Source: Syntrophobacterales bacterium (lineage in GTDB: Bacteria > Desulfobacterota > Desulfobaccia > Desulfobaccales > 0-14-0-80-60-11). Taken from it: a stretch of 8,682 nt of DNA. The stretch is from assembly GCA_020052215.1 (NCBI GenBank), contig JAGVPN010000116.1, positions 1 through 8,682 on the forward strand, given 5' to 3'. The notes under the pieces were generated by a model. The model was not told the origin of the DNA. It saw nothing but the letters and a program-made list of their open reading frames with translations, and did not search any database. Below are positions 1 through 6,199 of this stretch, piece after piece (position 1 is the first letter of the stretch; each line of letters starts with the position of its first letter). The position numbers and the translations under genes were made by a program.

Positions 1-140
1 TGTTCAAGCGCTCCCGGTCCCTCAAAAACCAGCTCAAGCTCATGGGCAAATATCGTCTCCGGGAATTGCCCTCACTCTTCCGGGCCTATGGCGGATTGAT
101 GGCCCGGCTAAAGACCTTGGCGGAAGATTATGCGGGTTAA
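1..140 (+). CDS. C-terminal end of an unidentified protein (5' end outside window)
   Basis: The frame starting at base 3 is open from the left edge to a TAA at 138-140 and gives 45 residues. The tail is basic and rich in Leu, Arg and Lys, with segments such as LKNQLKLMGKYRLRELPSLF and ARLKTLAEDYAG, which look like amphipathic helices. No catalytic motif is visible in this fragment. It could be the basic C-terminal tail of many enzyme families, glycosyltransferases among them, but nothing here decides it. The codon choice and GC content match the neighbouring core genes, which supports real coding. The gene ends about 40 bp before the inverted repeat at 181-271. Confidence 0.6.
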   Translation, partial: FKRSRSLKNQLKLMGKYRLRELPSLFRAYGGLMARLKTLAEDYAG

Positions 141-180
141 TTTGCGGTGGGGCTGACCGCGGCACTACTTGGCGGTTCTT

Positions 181-271
181 AAATCCCCCTAAATCCCCCT
201 TTTTCAAAGGGGGACTTTATCAGCAATTCCTTATAGTTCCACCCTTTAATAAAGGGGGGTTAGGGGGATTT
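181..271. repeat. MITE-like imperfect inverted repeat with C-run/G-run ends
   Basis: The left arm (181-202) contains two copies of AAATCCCCCT followed by TT. The right arm (251-271) is nearly its reverse complement, differing by one short indel: AAAGGGGGGTTAGGGGGATTT. A smaller nested hairpin (CCCCCTTT/AAAGGGGG, 195-213) sits next to the left arm. The roughly 50-bp centre is AT-rich and has no gene. Similar short dispersed elements are common in Desulfobacterota and cyanobacterial genomes (general knowledge, not searched here). It lies between the convergent ends of the left-edge gene and rlmI, where it could also fold in RNA from either strand and act as a bidirectional 3' end. No clear target-site duplication was seen. 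Confidence 0.75.
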
Positions 272-321
272 GTGGATCTCAAGGATCGGAAAAAACTTTT
301 GGCAATCCCTATACGTCAACT

Positions 322-1506
322 TCATTCCGCCTCCAAAATCAGGCACTTCAAATAGAGGCTCTCCGGAAGTGATAGCAGGGCCGGGTGGTCCTTGGCCGCG
401 CCCCGGCGCTCTATCAGCCGGGCCTGGCGGTGGGCGTCCGCCGCGGCTTCCCGGACGATGGCCAGAAACTCGGGCTCGCTCAGGTTATAGGAGCAGGAGC
501 AGGTGACCAAAACGCCCCCGGGGTTCAAAAGTTGAAAAGCCCGGCGGTTAATCTCCTTATAACCTTTATAGGCCGCGTCCCGGTCCCGGCGGCTCTTGGC
601 AAAGGCCGGCGGGTCCAGGGAGATGAAATCGAAACGCCGGCCCCCGGCCACCGCCTCCTTCAGAAAGGCAAAGACGTTGGCCTTGACTATCTCCAGGTGG
701 TCAAAACCGTTGAGCCCGGCGTTGTCCTGGGCCAGGGCCAGGGCCGGGCCCGAGCTCTCCACCAGGGTGACCCGGTTCGCCCCGGGGGCCAGGTGCATGG
801 CAAAGGCGCCCTGGTAGGCGAAGGCGTCCAGGACTTCCCCCCGGGCGAGCCGCGCCGCGGCCAGGCGGTTTTCCCGCTGGTCCAGAAACAGCCCGGTTTT
901 CTGACCGCCCCGGATATCCACCCACAGCTTTACAAGTCCCTCCCGGATTTCCACCCGGGGCGGCAACTCGCCCCAAACCGTTTCAACCAACAGGGGCAGC
1001 CCCTCCTGGAGCCTCACTTCGGCGTCGTGGCGCAGGGTCAGGGATAGGGGAGTGAGGTGGGCCGCCAGCAGTTCCATGATCTCCGGCAGTCGCCGCTCCA
1101 TAGCCGGATGCAGGGTCTGGAGGGCCAGGTGGCCGGCGTAGGAGTCCACCACCAGGCCCGGAAACCCGTCCGCTTCCCCGAAGATGAGGCGGTAGGCATC
1201 GGTCTCGGTCACCACCCGCCGCCGATAGTCCAGGGCCCGTTTGAGCCGGGCCTCCCAAAAATCGCGGTCCACCGGCTCGCCGCCGGCGGTCACCATCCGC
1301 AAAGCGATACGGGAGGCGGCGCTGTAAAAAGCCTGGCCCAGGAAACGGCCGTGGGGATCGGCCACGGCCACCAGGTCGCCCGGGGAAATTTCCGGCGAGC
1401 CTTCCAGGTCATTGCGGTAGACCCAGGGGTGACCCGTGCGCCGCCACCTGACTCCCTTGGCCGTCAACCGGACCATCCGCAGGTGGCCTGGCGCTTCGTT
1501 CTGCAT
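322..1506 (-). CDS. rlmI: RlmI-type 23S rRNA (cytosine-C5)-methyltransferase
   Basis: This is a class I S-adenosylmethionine-dependent RNA methyltransferase of the RlmI/YccW family, cytoplasmic, expected to make m5C in 23S rRNA (C1962 in E. coli). Its 394 residues match the usual length of about 390-400. Residues 11-80 form the N-terminal PUA-like RNA-binding domain, with the typical HPWVYRNDL and GDLVAVAD segments. A central domain runs to about residue 190. The Rossmann methyltransferase domain follows: GQKTGLFLDQRENR at 201-214, the SAM-binding motif LDAFAYQGAFA from 226, an acidic residue after a beta strand (LVE, 248-250), LDPPAFAKS at 297-305 and CSCS at 336-339, which holds the candidate catalytic cysteine. 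The ATG at 1504-1506 is favoured because GGGGAG lies 6 nt upstream; Met11 is the alternative start. The gene reads away from its neighbour at 1777-2187 on the same strand across a 270-bp repeat-rich gap, so it is probably transcribed alone. Confidence 0.94.
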   Translation of the reverse strand: MQNEAPGHLRMVRLTAKGVRWRRTGHPWVYRNDLEGSPEISPGDLVAVADPHGRFLGQAFYSAASRIALRMVTAGGEPVDRDFWEARLKRALDYRRRVVTETDAYRLIFGEADGFPGLVVDSYAGHLALQTLHPAMERRLPEIMELLAAHLTPLSLTLRHDAEVRLQEGLPLLVETVWGELPPRVEIREGLVKLWVDIRGGQKTGLFLDQRENRLAAARLARGEVLDAFAYQGAFAMHLAPGANRVTLVESSGPALALAQDNAGLNGFDHLEIVKANVFAFLKEAVAGGRRFDFISLDPPAFAKSRRDRDAAYKGYKEINRRAFQLLNPGGVLVTCSCSYNLSEPEFLAIVREAAADAHRQARLIERRGAAKDHPALLSLPESLYLKCLILEAE

Positions 1507-1567
1507 AACTCTCCCCGGTATCCCAGGCTCAGTCGTGGTAATTGAGCCGATTTAATAAGATATGTAG

Positions 1568-1584
1568 GGCGGGCATTGCCCGCC
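1568..1584. repeat. Small palindromic hairpin repeat GGCGGGC-ATT-GCCCGCC
   Basis: A perfect 7-bp stem (1568-1574 with 1578-1584) closes a 3-nt ATT loop. It has no T-run on either side, so it is not a classical terminator. It is the first of several short palindromes filling the gap between rlmI and the 1777-2187 gene. Such GC-rich hairpins are often dispersed REP-like elements. Confidence 0.6.
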
Positions 1585-1599
1585 GTTTCCGCTGATTAA

Positions 1600-1623
1600 T
1601 TGGTGCGTAGGACGCACCCTACG
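1600..1623 (-). repeat. 24-bp palindromic repeat, copy 1 (inverted relative to 6526-6549)
   Basis: The core GGTGCGTAGGACGCACC can fold as a 7-bp stem (GGTGCGT with ACGCACC) around an AGG loop. The whole 24 bp is the exact reverse complement of 6526-6549. An exact 24-bp match between two distant sites in an 8.7-kb window is far beyond chance, so this is a dispersed element. This copy lies in non-coding DNA 93 bp upstream of the rlmI start. Confidence 0.85.
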
Positions 1624-1648
1624 AAAGACTTTTGAGGACAGTCATTCA

Positions 1649-1663
1649 TGGGCCTTCGGCCCA
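1649..1663. repeat. Short hairpin TGGGCC-TTC-GGCCCA
   Basis: A perfect 6-bp stem surrounds a TTC loop in the gap between rlmI and the next minus-strand gene. There is no adjoining T-run on either strand, so a terminator role is not supported. It is probably part of the same cluster of short intergenic palindromes. Confidence 0.4.
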
Positions 1664-1720
1664 CCCGCAAATTATGAAAAGGATGTGGCCGAATGGCGGC
1701 GGCCTCAGGCCGGCCTATAA

Positions 1721-1748
1721 CCTTGAACTTTGAACCTTGAACTTTTCA
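1721..1748. repeat. Two tandem 14-bp repeats beginning CCTTGAACTTT
   Basis: Units at 1721-1734 (CCTTGAACTTTGAA) and 1735-1748 (CCTTGAACTTTTCA) share their first 11 bases exactly and differ only at the end. They sit 29 bp from the stop codon of the minus-strand gene ending at 1777, in its 3' flank. No function can be read from the sequence. Confidence 0.6.
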
Positions 1749-1776
1749 GACCAGAGCAGGGCAGGGGCAGGGTCGG

Positions 1777-2187
1777 TCAGGCGGTCTCGTCCCTGGTATC
1801 TAAACTCTGCCACTGCCGCAATGCCTGGTGTTCAGCGAATTTTTTGCGGATAAACCTGGCGGCGAAATCAACATGCCCGAAATAACCGGGCGCCATGGCC
1901 AGAATCCGGTCTTGCATGTCCTCTAGAACGGCTGGGGCCTCGGATGCGGCAATAAAGTTGCGCTCCTGCCTTTGGGAAAAGATAATTTCTTCCCCCAGGA
2001 CCCCCACGACCTGGGCGGCGTGGGCGGTCAACTCCGGCGGCAGCGTCTCGGGCCGGACCGGAATGGCTATTCGGGCCGCCAGGCTCATAAACCAGCGGTC
2101 GCCGGCCACTGGCCGGGAGTGGTCCCAGAGCTCCAGGGTGAGCCCGTTGTCCAGAAGATAGCGGTCAAGCAATCGTGGGGAGTTCAT
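1777..2187 (-). CDS. Conserved-looking protein of unknown function, 136 aa
   Basis: The product is soluble, with no signal peptide or membrane segment. The N-terminal part (RLLDRYLLDNGLTLELWDHSRPVAGDRWFMSLAARIAIPV) looks like a beta-rich fold with a compact polar motif, WDHSRPVAGDRW. I believe related short proteins occur in Desulfobacterota, but I know of no assigned function. The rest is helical and charged, ending QWQSLDTRDETA. The ATG at 2185-2187 is chosen because the residues before it (from a TTG at 2233-2235) read NHHDNLHRPKA, which does not look like a conserved domain. In addition, a promoter-like TATACT on this strand (2250-2245) would put the transcript start close to that TTG. 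No good Shine-Dalgarno sequence precedes either start. It is divergent from the DUF2939-like gene at 2292, with about 105 bp between the starts. The reading frame is convincing; the function is unknown. Confidence 0.75.
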   Translation of the reverse strand: MNSPRLLDRYLLDNGLTLELWDHSRPVAGDRWFMSLAARIAIPVRPETLPPELTAHAAQVVGVLGEEIIFSQRQERNFIAASEAPAVLEDMQDRILAMAPGYFGHVDFAARFIRKKFAEHQALRQWQSLDTRDETA

Positions 2188-2244
2188 CGCTTTTGGCCGA
2201 TGCAGGTTATCATGGTGATTCAATCTCGCGAGCAAATAGGGTAT

Positions 2245-2252
2245 AGTATAAT
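2245..2252. promoter_or_regulatory. Candidate divergent -10 region between the 2187 and 2292 genes
   Basis: The stretch GTATAGTATAAT carries a perfect TATAAT on the plus strand (2247-2252) and, overlapping it, TATACT on the minus strand (2250-2245). It lies 39 bp before the ATG at 2292 and 58 bp before the minus-strand ATG at 2187, in a short AT-rich valley. No good -35 hexamer is visible 16-18 bp away on either strand, so this may depend on an activator or may only be AT-rich DNA. Confidence 0.35.
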
Positions 2253-2291
2253 TACCTTGTAACTATAGCAAAACCAGAGCAAAGGTGCACC

Positions 2292-2864
2292 ATGCGGCGG
2301 AAAACCTGGATAATTGCGGTGGTCATCGTGGTCCTGGGTGGGGCCCTGGCCGGCGGCCTATACTGGAGCTGGGCCAATTCTCCCCGCTACGCCTTGCAGC
2401 AGGCGGCCCTGGCCCTTCAAGCCCGGGACATGGACAAGTTCTTTAACTATGTTAATTTAAAAGAGATTTTAAGTAATTTTGTCGAATCCTGCAGCAAGGA
2501 TCTGGAGACCCCCACAGACCAACAGGCCGATGAATGGAGCAAGTTGTGCCGGCAACTGGGGCGCAAGTTCGCCAATGTCTTAATGCCAAAATTATTTCAG
2601 GCCTTCGAGGCCCAGATACAGGGGGTGGTGGAACGTTATCTGCTCCACCTGGACCATTCCAAGATCCTGGTGATCGCCGCGGCCGCCACCGTGGCTCAGA
2701 TCGACAGTCAGGGTGATGAAGCCGGGGTGATCCTGACCGACCCCAAAACCCGAGATACTTTGCGGTTTCACATGCGCCGCCAACCTAACCATGGCGCCTG
2801 GCAAATCGTGTCGGTGAATTACGCTGACCTGAAGAGGTTCTCCAAGCGAGAATTTCATCACTAA
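2292..2864 (+). CDS. Membrane-anchored DUF2939-like protein
   Basis: The 190-residue protein has two N-terminal positive charges (RRK) and then a single hydrophobic segment at about 6-26 (WIIAVVIVVLGGALAGGLYW). It is predicted to be an inner-membrane anchor with the rest in the periplasm; no lipobox is present. Residues 30-60 (SPRYALQQAALALQARDMDKFFNYVNLKEI) match the pattern I associate with DUF2939: a helix of small residues followed by RD-x-x-x-F-x-x-YV-x-L. The rest is helical up to about 130, then beta-like (VILTDPKTRDTLRFHM, GAWQIVSVNYADL), suggesting an NTF2- or cystatin-like alpha+beta fold. AAAGG lies about 7 nt before the ATG and fits a ribosome-binding site. A run of AT-rich codons at 2444-2484 contrasts with the GC-rich flanks. 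The biochemical function of the family is not known to me. Confidence 0.75.
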   Translation: MRRKTWIIAVVIVVLGGALAGGLYWSWANSPRYALQQAALALQARDMDKFFNYVNLKEILSNFVESCSKDLETPTDQQADEWSKLCRQLGRKFANVLMPKLFQAFEAQIQGVVERYLLHLDHSKILVIAAAATVAQIDSQGDEAGVILTDPKTRDTLRFHMRRQPNHGAWQIVSVNYADLKRFSKREFHH

Positions 2865-2876
2865 GCATAACGTCTG

Positions 2877-2890
2877 ATAATATATATTAT
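2877..2890. promoter_or_regulatory. Perfect 14-bp AT-only palindrome ATAATATATATTAT
   Basis: The sequence is its own reverse complement and lies in the 44-bp gap before the NUDIX gene. It could be a protein-binding site or an AT-rich promoter element (it contains TATATT 18 bp before the NUDIX ATG). It is not a terminator, since it has no loop or GC stem. Confidence 0.35.
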
Positions 2891-2908
2891 GTCAACTAAG
2901 ATGTACTG

Positions 2909-3373
2909 ATGGAAGAAAAATGCCCCCGATGCGGTTATGGCACCCAGAGGCGCCGCAACCCGGCGCCCACCGTGGATATCATTATCGAGTATCAGGACCA
3001 GGGCCTGGTATTGATTGAACGGGCCAATCCGCCGCACGGCTGGGCGTTGCCCGGGGGATTCGTGGATTACGGCGAATCCTTAGAGGCCGCGGCCATCCGA
3101 GAGGCCCGGGAGGAAACCGGACTCACGGCGACCCTACTGGGGCAGTTCCACACGTATTCGGACCCGGGCCGCGACCCCCGGCAACACACCATTACCACGG
3201 TGTACGTGGCTCAGGGCGCAGGTTTCCTCCAGGCCGCCACCGACGCCCGCCGGGTGGCGATCTTTGCCCCGGAACAGTTGCCTCCGGTCCTGGCTTTTGA
3301 CCACCGCCTTATCCTGTCAGAATACCTCAAGGTTCGCACCCAATGGCTGACTAAACTTAAGAAGTTGTCTTAG
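2909..3373 (+). CDS. NUDIX hydrolase
   Basis: A cytoplasmic Mg2+-dependent hydrolase of nucleoside diphosphates linked to another moiety. The 154 residues carry a complete Nudix box (G-x5-E-x7-REUxEExGU) from G50 to L72: G50, E56, R64-E65, E68-E69 and G71 are all present, so it should be active. The approach [13 protein letters not shown] is typical of the ADP-ribose or general NUDIX subgroup. The start [11 protein letters not shown] has one CxxC pair (Cys5, Cys8), half of the zinc-ribbon seen at the front of some NUDIX proteins; no second pair follows. Substrate cannot be named from sequence. The ATG overlaps, as TGATG, the stop of a 6-codon reading frame (2889-2909) that starts inside the AT palindrome. 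No strong Shine-Dalgarno is seen. waaA begins 6 nt after the stop, so the two are probably cotranscribed, although their functions are not obviously linked. Confidence 0.93.
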   Translation: MEEKCPRCGYGTQRRRNPAPTVDIIIEYQDQGLVLIERANPPHGWALPGGFVDYGESLEAAAIREAREETGLTATLLGQFHTYSDPGRDPRQHTITTVYVAQGAGFLQAATDARRVAIFAPEQLPPVLAFDHRLILSEYLKVRTQWLTKLKKLS

Positions 3374-3378
3374 ATATA

Positions 3379-4701
3379 GTGGATAACAGATTATTATTCA
3401 TTTATAAAATGTTCAGTACCGCAGCCGGTCTGTTGGGCTGGCCCTATTTCTTGTGGCACCTGAAATCCCGGGGCCAGGGGGAGTCCTTTTGGCCCCGCCT
3501 GGGCTTGAAGCTGCCGGAGGGGCCGCGGCCGCCTGGCTCCCCCCGCCTGTGGCTCCACGGCGTCTCCGTGGGGGAAATCCAGGCCGCCATCCCCCTGGTG
3601 ACCGAACTCCGAACCCTCCTGCCCCGGGCCGCCTTCATCATCAGCACCGGCACTGAAACGGGGCAAATGCTGGCCCGCCAACACTTTTCCCCCCTGGGCG
3701 CCTTAGTCTGCTACTTTCCCCTGGACATTCCCTGGGGGGTGCGCCGCTATCTGGACTATCTGCGCCCCCAGGTGTTCATCGGGCTGGAATCGGAGATCTG
3801 GCCGAATTTTTTGAGCCAGGCCCATCAAAGGGGGGTGCGCCTGGCCCTGGTCAACGCCCGTCTCTCCGACAATTCCTTAAGAAGGTTTCTTAAATATAAT
3901 CGGTATCTTTCCGATATATTTAATCTTTATGATGTTGTCGCCCCGGGGTCTCTCCCCGATTTTGAACGGTTTCAGCGCCTGGGGATTTCCCCGTCCCGGC
4001 TTAACCTCACCGGCAACCTGAAGTATGATCGCCTGCTCCAGGGCCGGGACGAAACTCGCCTCCAGGATTTTCGCGGCTGCTTGCAAGGGACTGAACCGGG
4101 GCAGGCCGGCGGGCCGGTATGGCTGGCGGCCTCCACCCATCCGGGCGAAGAAGCCTTGGTGGCGGACGCCTTTCAGGAACTTTTGGCCCCCTACCCTGCT
4201 CTGACCCTCGTGCTGGCGCCCCGGCACCCCCAACGCGCCCCGGAACTGGCGCGCCTCTTTGCCCGGCGCGGTCTTTCCTGCCAATTGTGGACCGGGCTTA
4301 AGGCCGGCCGGGAGCCCCGCAGGCAAAAGGTAGTGATCATCGACACCATCGGCGACCTTTTCACCCTGTTCGGGGCCGCGGACGTCACCTTTGTGGGGGG
4401 GTCCCTGGTGCCCCATGGCGGGCAGAACATCCTGGAACCCGCGGCCTGGGGCCGGGCGCCCATCTACGGCCCGCACTTGGGCAATTTCCTCTGGGCCCAG
4501 GCTATTATCGAAGAGGCCGGGGCCGGTATCCTGGTCAAAGACGCCGCTTCCCTGGCCCAGGCCGTCCGGCATCTCCTGGACCATCCCGGGGAGCGGCAGG
4601 AGTTGGGCCGGCTGGCCCAGGCCGCCTTGATCCCCCACCAGGGCGCCGCCCGCCGCCAGGCGGAGTTGATCGCCGGACTGGCGCAAAAGGCCACTGATTA
4701 G
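3379..4701 (+). CDS. waaA: 3-deoxy-D-manno-octulosonic acid (Kdo) transferase
   Basis: WaaA/KdtA transfers Kdo from CMP-Kdo to the lipid A precursor on the cytoplasmic face of the inner membrane, an essential early step of LPS core synthesis. The 440 residues are slightly longer than the usual ~425. A hydrophobic N-terminal anchor (about 5-26) is followed by the GT-B N-terminal domain: LHGVSVGE (59-66), ISTGTETG (88-95), YFPLDIPW (112-119), FIGLESEIWPNFL (133-145) and LVNARLSDNS (157-166). The C-terminal nucleotide-sugar domain has GNLKYD (212-217), AASTHPGEE (250-258), LAPRHPQR (279-286) and FVGGSLVPHGGQNILEP (338-354). The start is a GTG at 3379 with no clear ribosome-binding site, so translation may be coupled to the NUDIX gene ending 6 nt earlier; an ATG at 3409 would cut into the anchor. 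An AT-rich, rare-codon stretch occurs at about 3875-3945. A short stem (TAGAGA/TCTCTA, 4699-4714) overlaps the stop but has no T-run. Confidence 0.97.
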   Translation: MDNRLLFIYKMFSTAAGLLGWPYFLWHLKSRGQGESFWPRLGLKLPEGPRPPGSPRLWLHGVSVGEIQAAIPLVTELRTLLPRAAFIISTGTETGQMLARQHFSPLGALVCYFPLDIPWGVRRYLDYLRPQVFIGLESEIWPNFLSQAHQRGVRLALVNARLSDNSLRRFLKYNRYLSDIFNLYDVVAPGSLPDFERFQRLGISPSRLNLTGNLKYDRLLQGRDETRLQDFRGCLQGTEPGQAGGPVWLAASTHPGEEALVADAFQELLAPYPALTLVLAPRHPQRAPELARLFARRGLSCQLWTGLKAGREPRRQKVVIIDTIGDLFTLFGAADVTFVGGSLVPHGGQNILEPAAWGRAPIYGPHLGNFLWAQAIIEEAGAGILVKDAASLAQAVRHLLDHPGERQELGRLAQAALIPHQGAARRQAELIAGLAQKATD

Positions 4702-4784
4702 AGACTGATCTCTACCTCACGGCCGTGGGTCAAGATGTGGGTAATTTACTCCTCGTTCCCAAGCTCCTGACCTGAAAAGTTTTT

Positions 4785-4839
4785 GGTGGCACCGGTATCT
4801 TACCGGTGCGGGTGGCACAGGTTGAAAACCTGTGCCACC
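4785..4839. repeat. Pair of tandem related hairpins built on GGTGGCAC
   Basis: Hairpin 1 (4789-4809) is GCACCGGTA-TCT-TACCGGTGC, a perfect 9-bp stem. Hairpin 2 (4811-4839) is a perfect 13-bp stem, GGTGGCACAGGTT with AACCTGTGCCACC, around a GAA loop. Both left arms begin GGTGGCAC (4785-4792 and 4811-4818), and their differences are compensated on the opposite arm (C-G in one, A-T in the other; A-T flipped to T-A nearer the loop). No T-run follows, so neither is a classical terminator. They probably belong to a dispersed palindromic repeat family. Confidence 0.75.
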
Positions 4840-4951
4840 AACGGGCGCGGCACGGAGGCCCGCCCCACCGACTTTTCATGGTTTATTGATTGGTTAAAGG
4901 CTTGCAGCCTGGCCAGGACCGGCAGAGTATCTATCGCGCCGTGTACGCCGG

Positions 4952-4998
4952 GTAACGGCGGCCAGGGGCCGCCCGATAATGGGGAAGGCAACCGTTAC
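4952..4998 (+). promoter_or_regulatory. Nested inverted repeat in the carA leader (possible structured RNA)
   Basis: GTAACGG (4952-4958) can pair with CCGTTAC (4992-4998). Inside lies a strong hairpin, GCGGCC-AGG-GGCCGC (4958-4972; the two stems share one base). The segment CCGATAATGGGGAAGGCAA on the 3' side stays largely unpaired. It ends with A8 rather than a T-run, so it is not a plus-strand terminator. I compared it by eye with common riboswitch consensus elements (TPP, cobalamin, c-di-GMP-I, fluoride) and found no match. A regulatory role for carA is speculative. Confidence 0.3.
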
Positions 4999-5026
4999 AA
5001 AAAAAACCCGCTCTGGCCCATAGCTA

Positions 5027-5035
5027 TGGTATATT
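5027..5035 (+). promoter_or_regulatory. Candidate extended -10 promoter of carA
   Basis: TGGTATATT combines a TGn extension with a TATATT -10 hexamer, 32 bp before the carA start codon. A recognisable -35 is missing 17 bp upstream, which extended -10 promoters tolerate. Transcription would begin at about 5042, leaving a 5' leader of about 25 nt that holds the GAGGT ribosome-binding site. Confidence 0.35.
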
Positions 5036-5057
5036 TAACGGAAAACCCTGAAACTTC

Positions 5058-5062
5058 GAGGT
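5058..5062 (+). promoter_or_regulatory. Ribosome-binding site GAGGT of carA
   Basis: GAGGT lies 5 nt before a TTG codon at 5068-5070. It decides the start, since the first ATG in frame is well inside the conserved N-terminal domain. Confidence 0.6.
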
Positions 5063-5067
5063 AGTCT

Positions 5068-6195
5068 TTGAAAGCATTACTGGCTTTGGAAGATGGTTTG
5101 GTCTTGTGGGGGCGGTCTTTCACCGGCGCTGGCGAGTGTTGCGGCGAGGTGGTGTTCAATACCGCCATGACCGGTTATCAGGAGATCCTCACCGACCCGT
5201 CCTACAAGGGGCAGATCGTCAACATGACCTATCCCCTGATGGGCAATTACGGGGTCAACCCTGAGGACCTGGAATCCCGGGGGGTCCAGGTGGAGGGCTT
5301 TATCGTCAAGGAGTACCACCCCTACCCTTCCAACTGGCGCTCCCGAGGCAACCTGGCGGATTACCTCCAGGCCGCCGGCAAACTGGGGGTGGAAGGCCTG
5401 GACACCCGGGCCATTACCAAGCGCCTCCGGGAAGTGGGGGCCATGCGGGGGATGATCTCCACCCTGGATCTGGACCCCGCCTCCCTGGTGCGCCGGGCCC
5501 GGGAACTCCCCAGCATGGAAGGCCAGGACCTGGTGCCCCTGGTGACCTGCGCCCGGGCCTACTGGTGGCCCGACTTCCCGGCTGAGGGGAGCGAACCCGC
5601 TGACCTGGCCGCGTTGTGGGCGCAGAAGCGCGGCAAAAAGGTGGTCCTTTACGATTATGGGGTAAAGTTTAATATTATCAGGTGCTTAAGAGAGCGGGGC
5701 CTGGAAGTCCTGGTGGTGCCGGCCACCACCCCGGCTGCAGCCATCCTGGCGCTTAAGCCTGACGGCATCGTCCTGAGCAACGGTCCCGGGGACCCGGCCG
5801 CGGTCACCTATGCGGTGGACAACGTCCGCCAGTGCCTGGGGGCCAGGCCCATGTTCGGCATTTGCCTGGGCCACCAAATCCTGGGGCTGGCCTTAGGGGG
5901 CCGGACCTTCAAGCTCAAGTTCGGCCACCGGGGGGCCAACCAGCCGGTGAAGAATAAACTTTCCGGCCGGGTGGAGATCACTTCCCAGAATCACGGCTTT
6001 GCCGTGGACCTGGACTCCATCCCCGACCCGGCGGTGGAGTTGACCCACTTCAATCTCAACGACGGCACCTTAGAGGGGTTGCGCCATCCCGGACTCCGGG
6101 CCTTCTCGGTGCAGTACCACCCCGAGGCCTCCCCAGGCCCCCATGACGCCGACTATTTGTTTGATGAGTTCTTGAAGGAGATTAAGGGGGGGTGA
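5068..6195 (+). CDS. carA: Carbamoyl-phosphate synthase small (glutaminase) subunit
   Basis: CarA hydrolyses glutamine and passes ammonia through a tunnel to CarB, which makes carbamoyl phosphate for pyrimidine and arginine synthesis in the cytoplasm. The 375 residues agree with the family (about 380). The N-terminal domain has [18 protein letters not shown], then [23 protein letters not shown] (28-50) and [12 protein letters not shown] (110-121). The class I glutamine amidotransferase domain carries SNGPGDP (237-243), the nucleophile Cys266 in FGICLGHQ, and His351 and Glu353 in [12 protein letters not shown], so the triad is complete. The start is TTG at 5068, supported by GAGGT 5 nt upstream and by conservation from the first residues. 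carB is not the next gene; an mntA-like gene begins 4 nt after the TGA, using the G-rich end of carA as its ribosome-binding site. Confidence 0.97.
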   Translation: MKALLALEDGLVLWGRSFTGAGECCGEVVFNTAMTGYQEILTDPSYKGQIVNMTYPLMGNYGVNPEDLESRGVQVEGFIVKEYHPYPSNWRSRGNLADYLQAAGKLGVEGLDTRAITKRLREVGAMRGMISTLDLDPASLVRRARELPSMEGQDLVPLVTCARAYWWPDFPAEGSEPADLAALWAQKRGKKVVLYDYGVKFNIIRCLRERGLEVLVVPATTPAAAILALKPDGIVLSNGPGDPAAVTYAVDNVRQCLGARPMFGICLGHQILGLALGGRTFKLKFGHRGANQPVKNKLSGRVEITSQNHGFAVDLDSIPDPAVELTHFNLNDGTLEGLRHPGLRAFSVQYHPEASPGPHDADYLFDEFLKEIKGG

Positions 6196-6199
6196 TCTA

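Larger units (their letters stand above)
4702..5067. other. Non-coding leader region between waaA and carA
   Basis: No credible gene was found in these 366 bp. A 93-codon open frame starting at 4783 runs straight through the two hairpins and has an odd composition, so it is rejected. The region contains two related hairpins (4789-4839), a nested inverted repeat (4952-4998) followed by eight A residues, and a possible extended -10 promoter (5027-5035). Much of it could be the 5' leader of carA if transcription starts further upstream. Confidence 0.6.

Noticed and set aside
178..271. CRISPR-like or insertion-sequence array
   Set aside because: There is only one inverted-repeat pair with no regularly spaced direct repeats and no transposase gene.
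385..1047. Long plus-strand open frame opposite rlmI
   Set aside because: It is a shadow of rlmI in GC-rich DNA; the product is Gly/Pro/Gln-rich with no domain, while the minus strand encodes a complete RlmI.
3877..4686. 269-codon minus-strand frame inside waaA
   Set aside because: The plus strand carries an unmistakable Kdo transferase; the antisense product is low-complexity Gly/Pro/Gln-rich and has no motif.
4951..4990. Resemblance of GGTAACGGC to a 16S rRNA helix segment
   Set aside because: The similarity is about 9 bases; the surrounding sequence does not match rRNA.
4952..5008. Rho-independent terminator after waaA
   Set aside because: The hairpin is followed by A8, not a T-run, on the plus strand; on the minus strand the T-run would precede the stem.
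4783..5064. 93-codon open frame between waaA and carA
   Set aside because: It runs through two palindromic hairpins and the A8 tract, has an unnatural composition and no ribosome-binding site.
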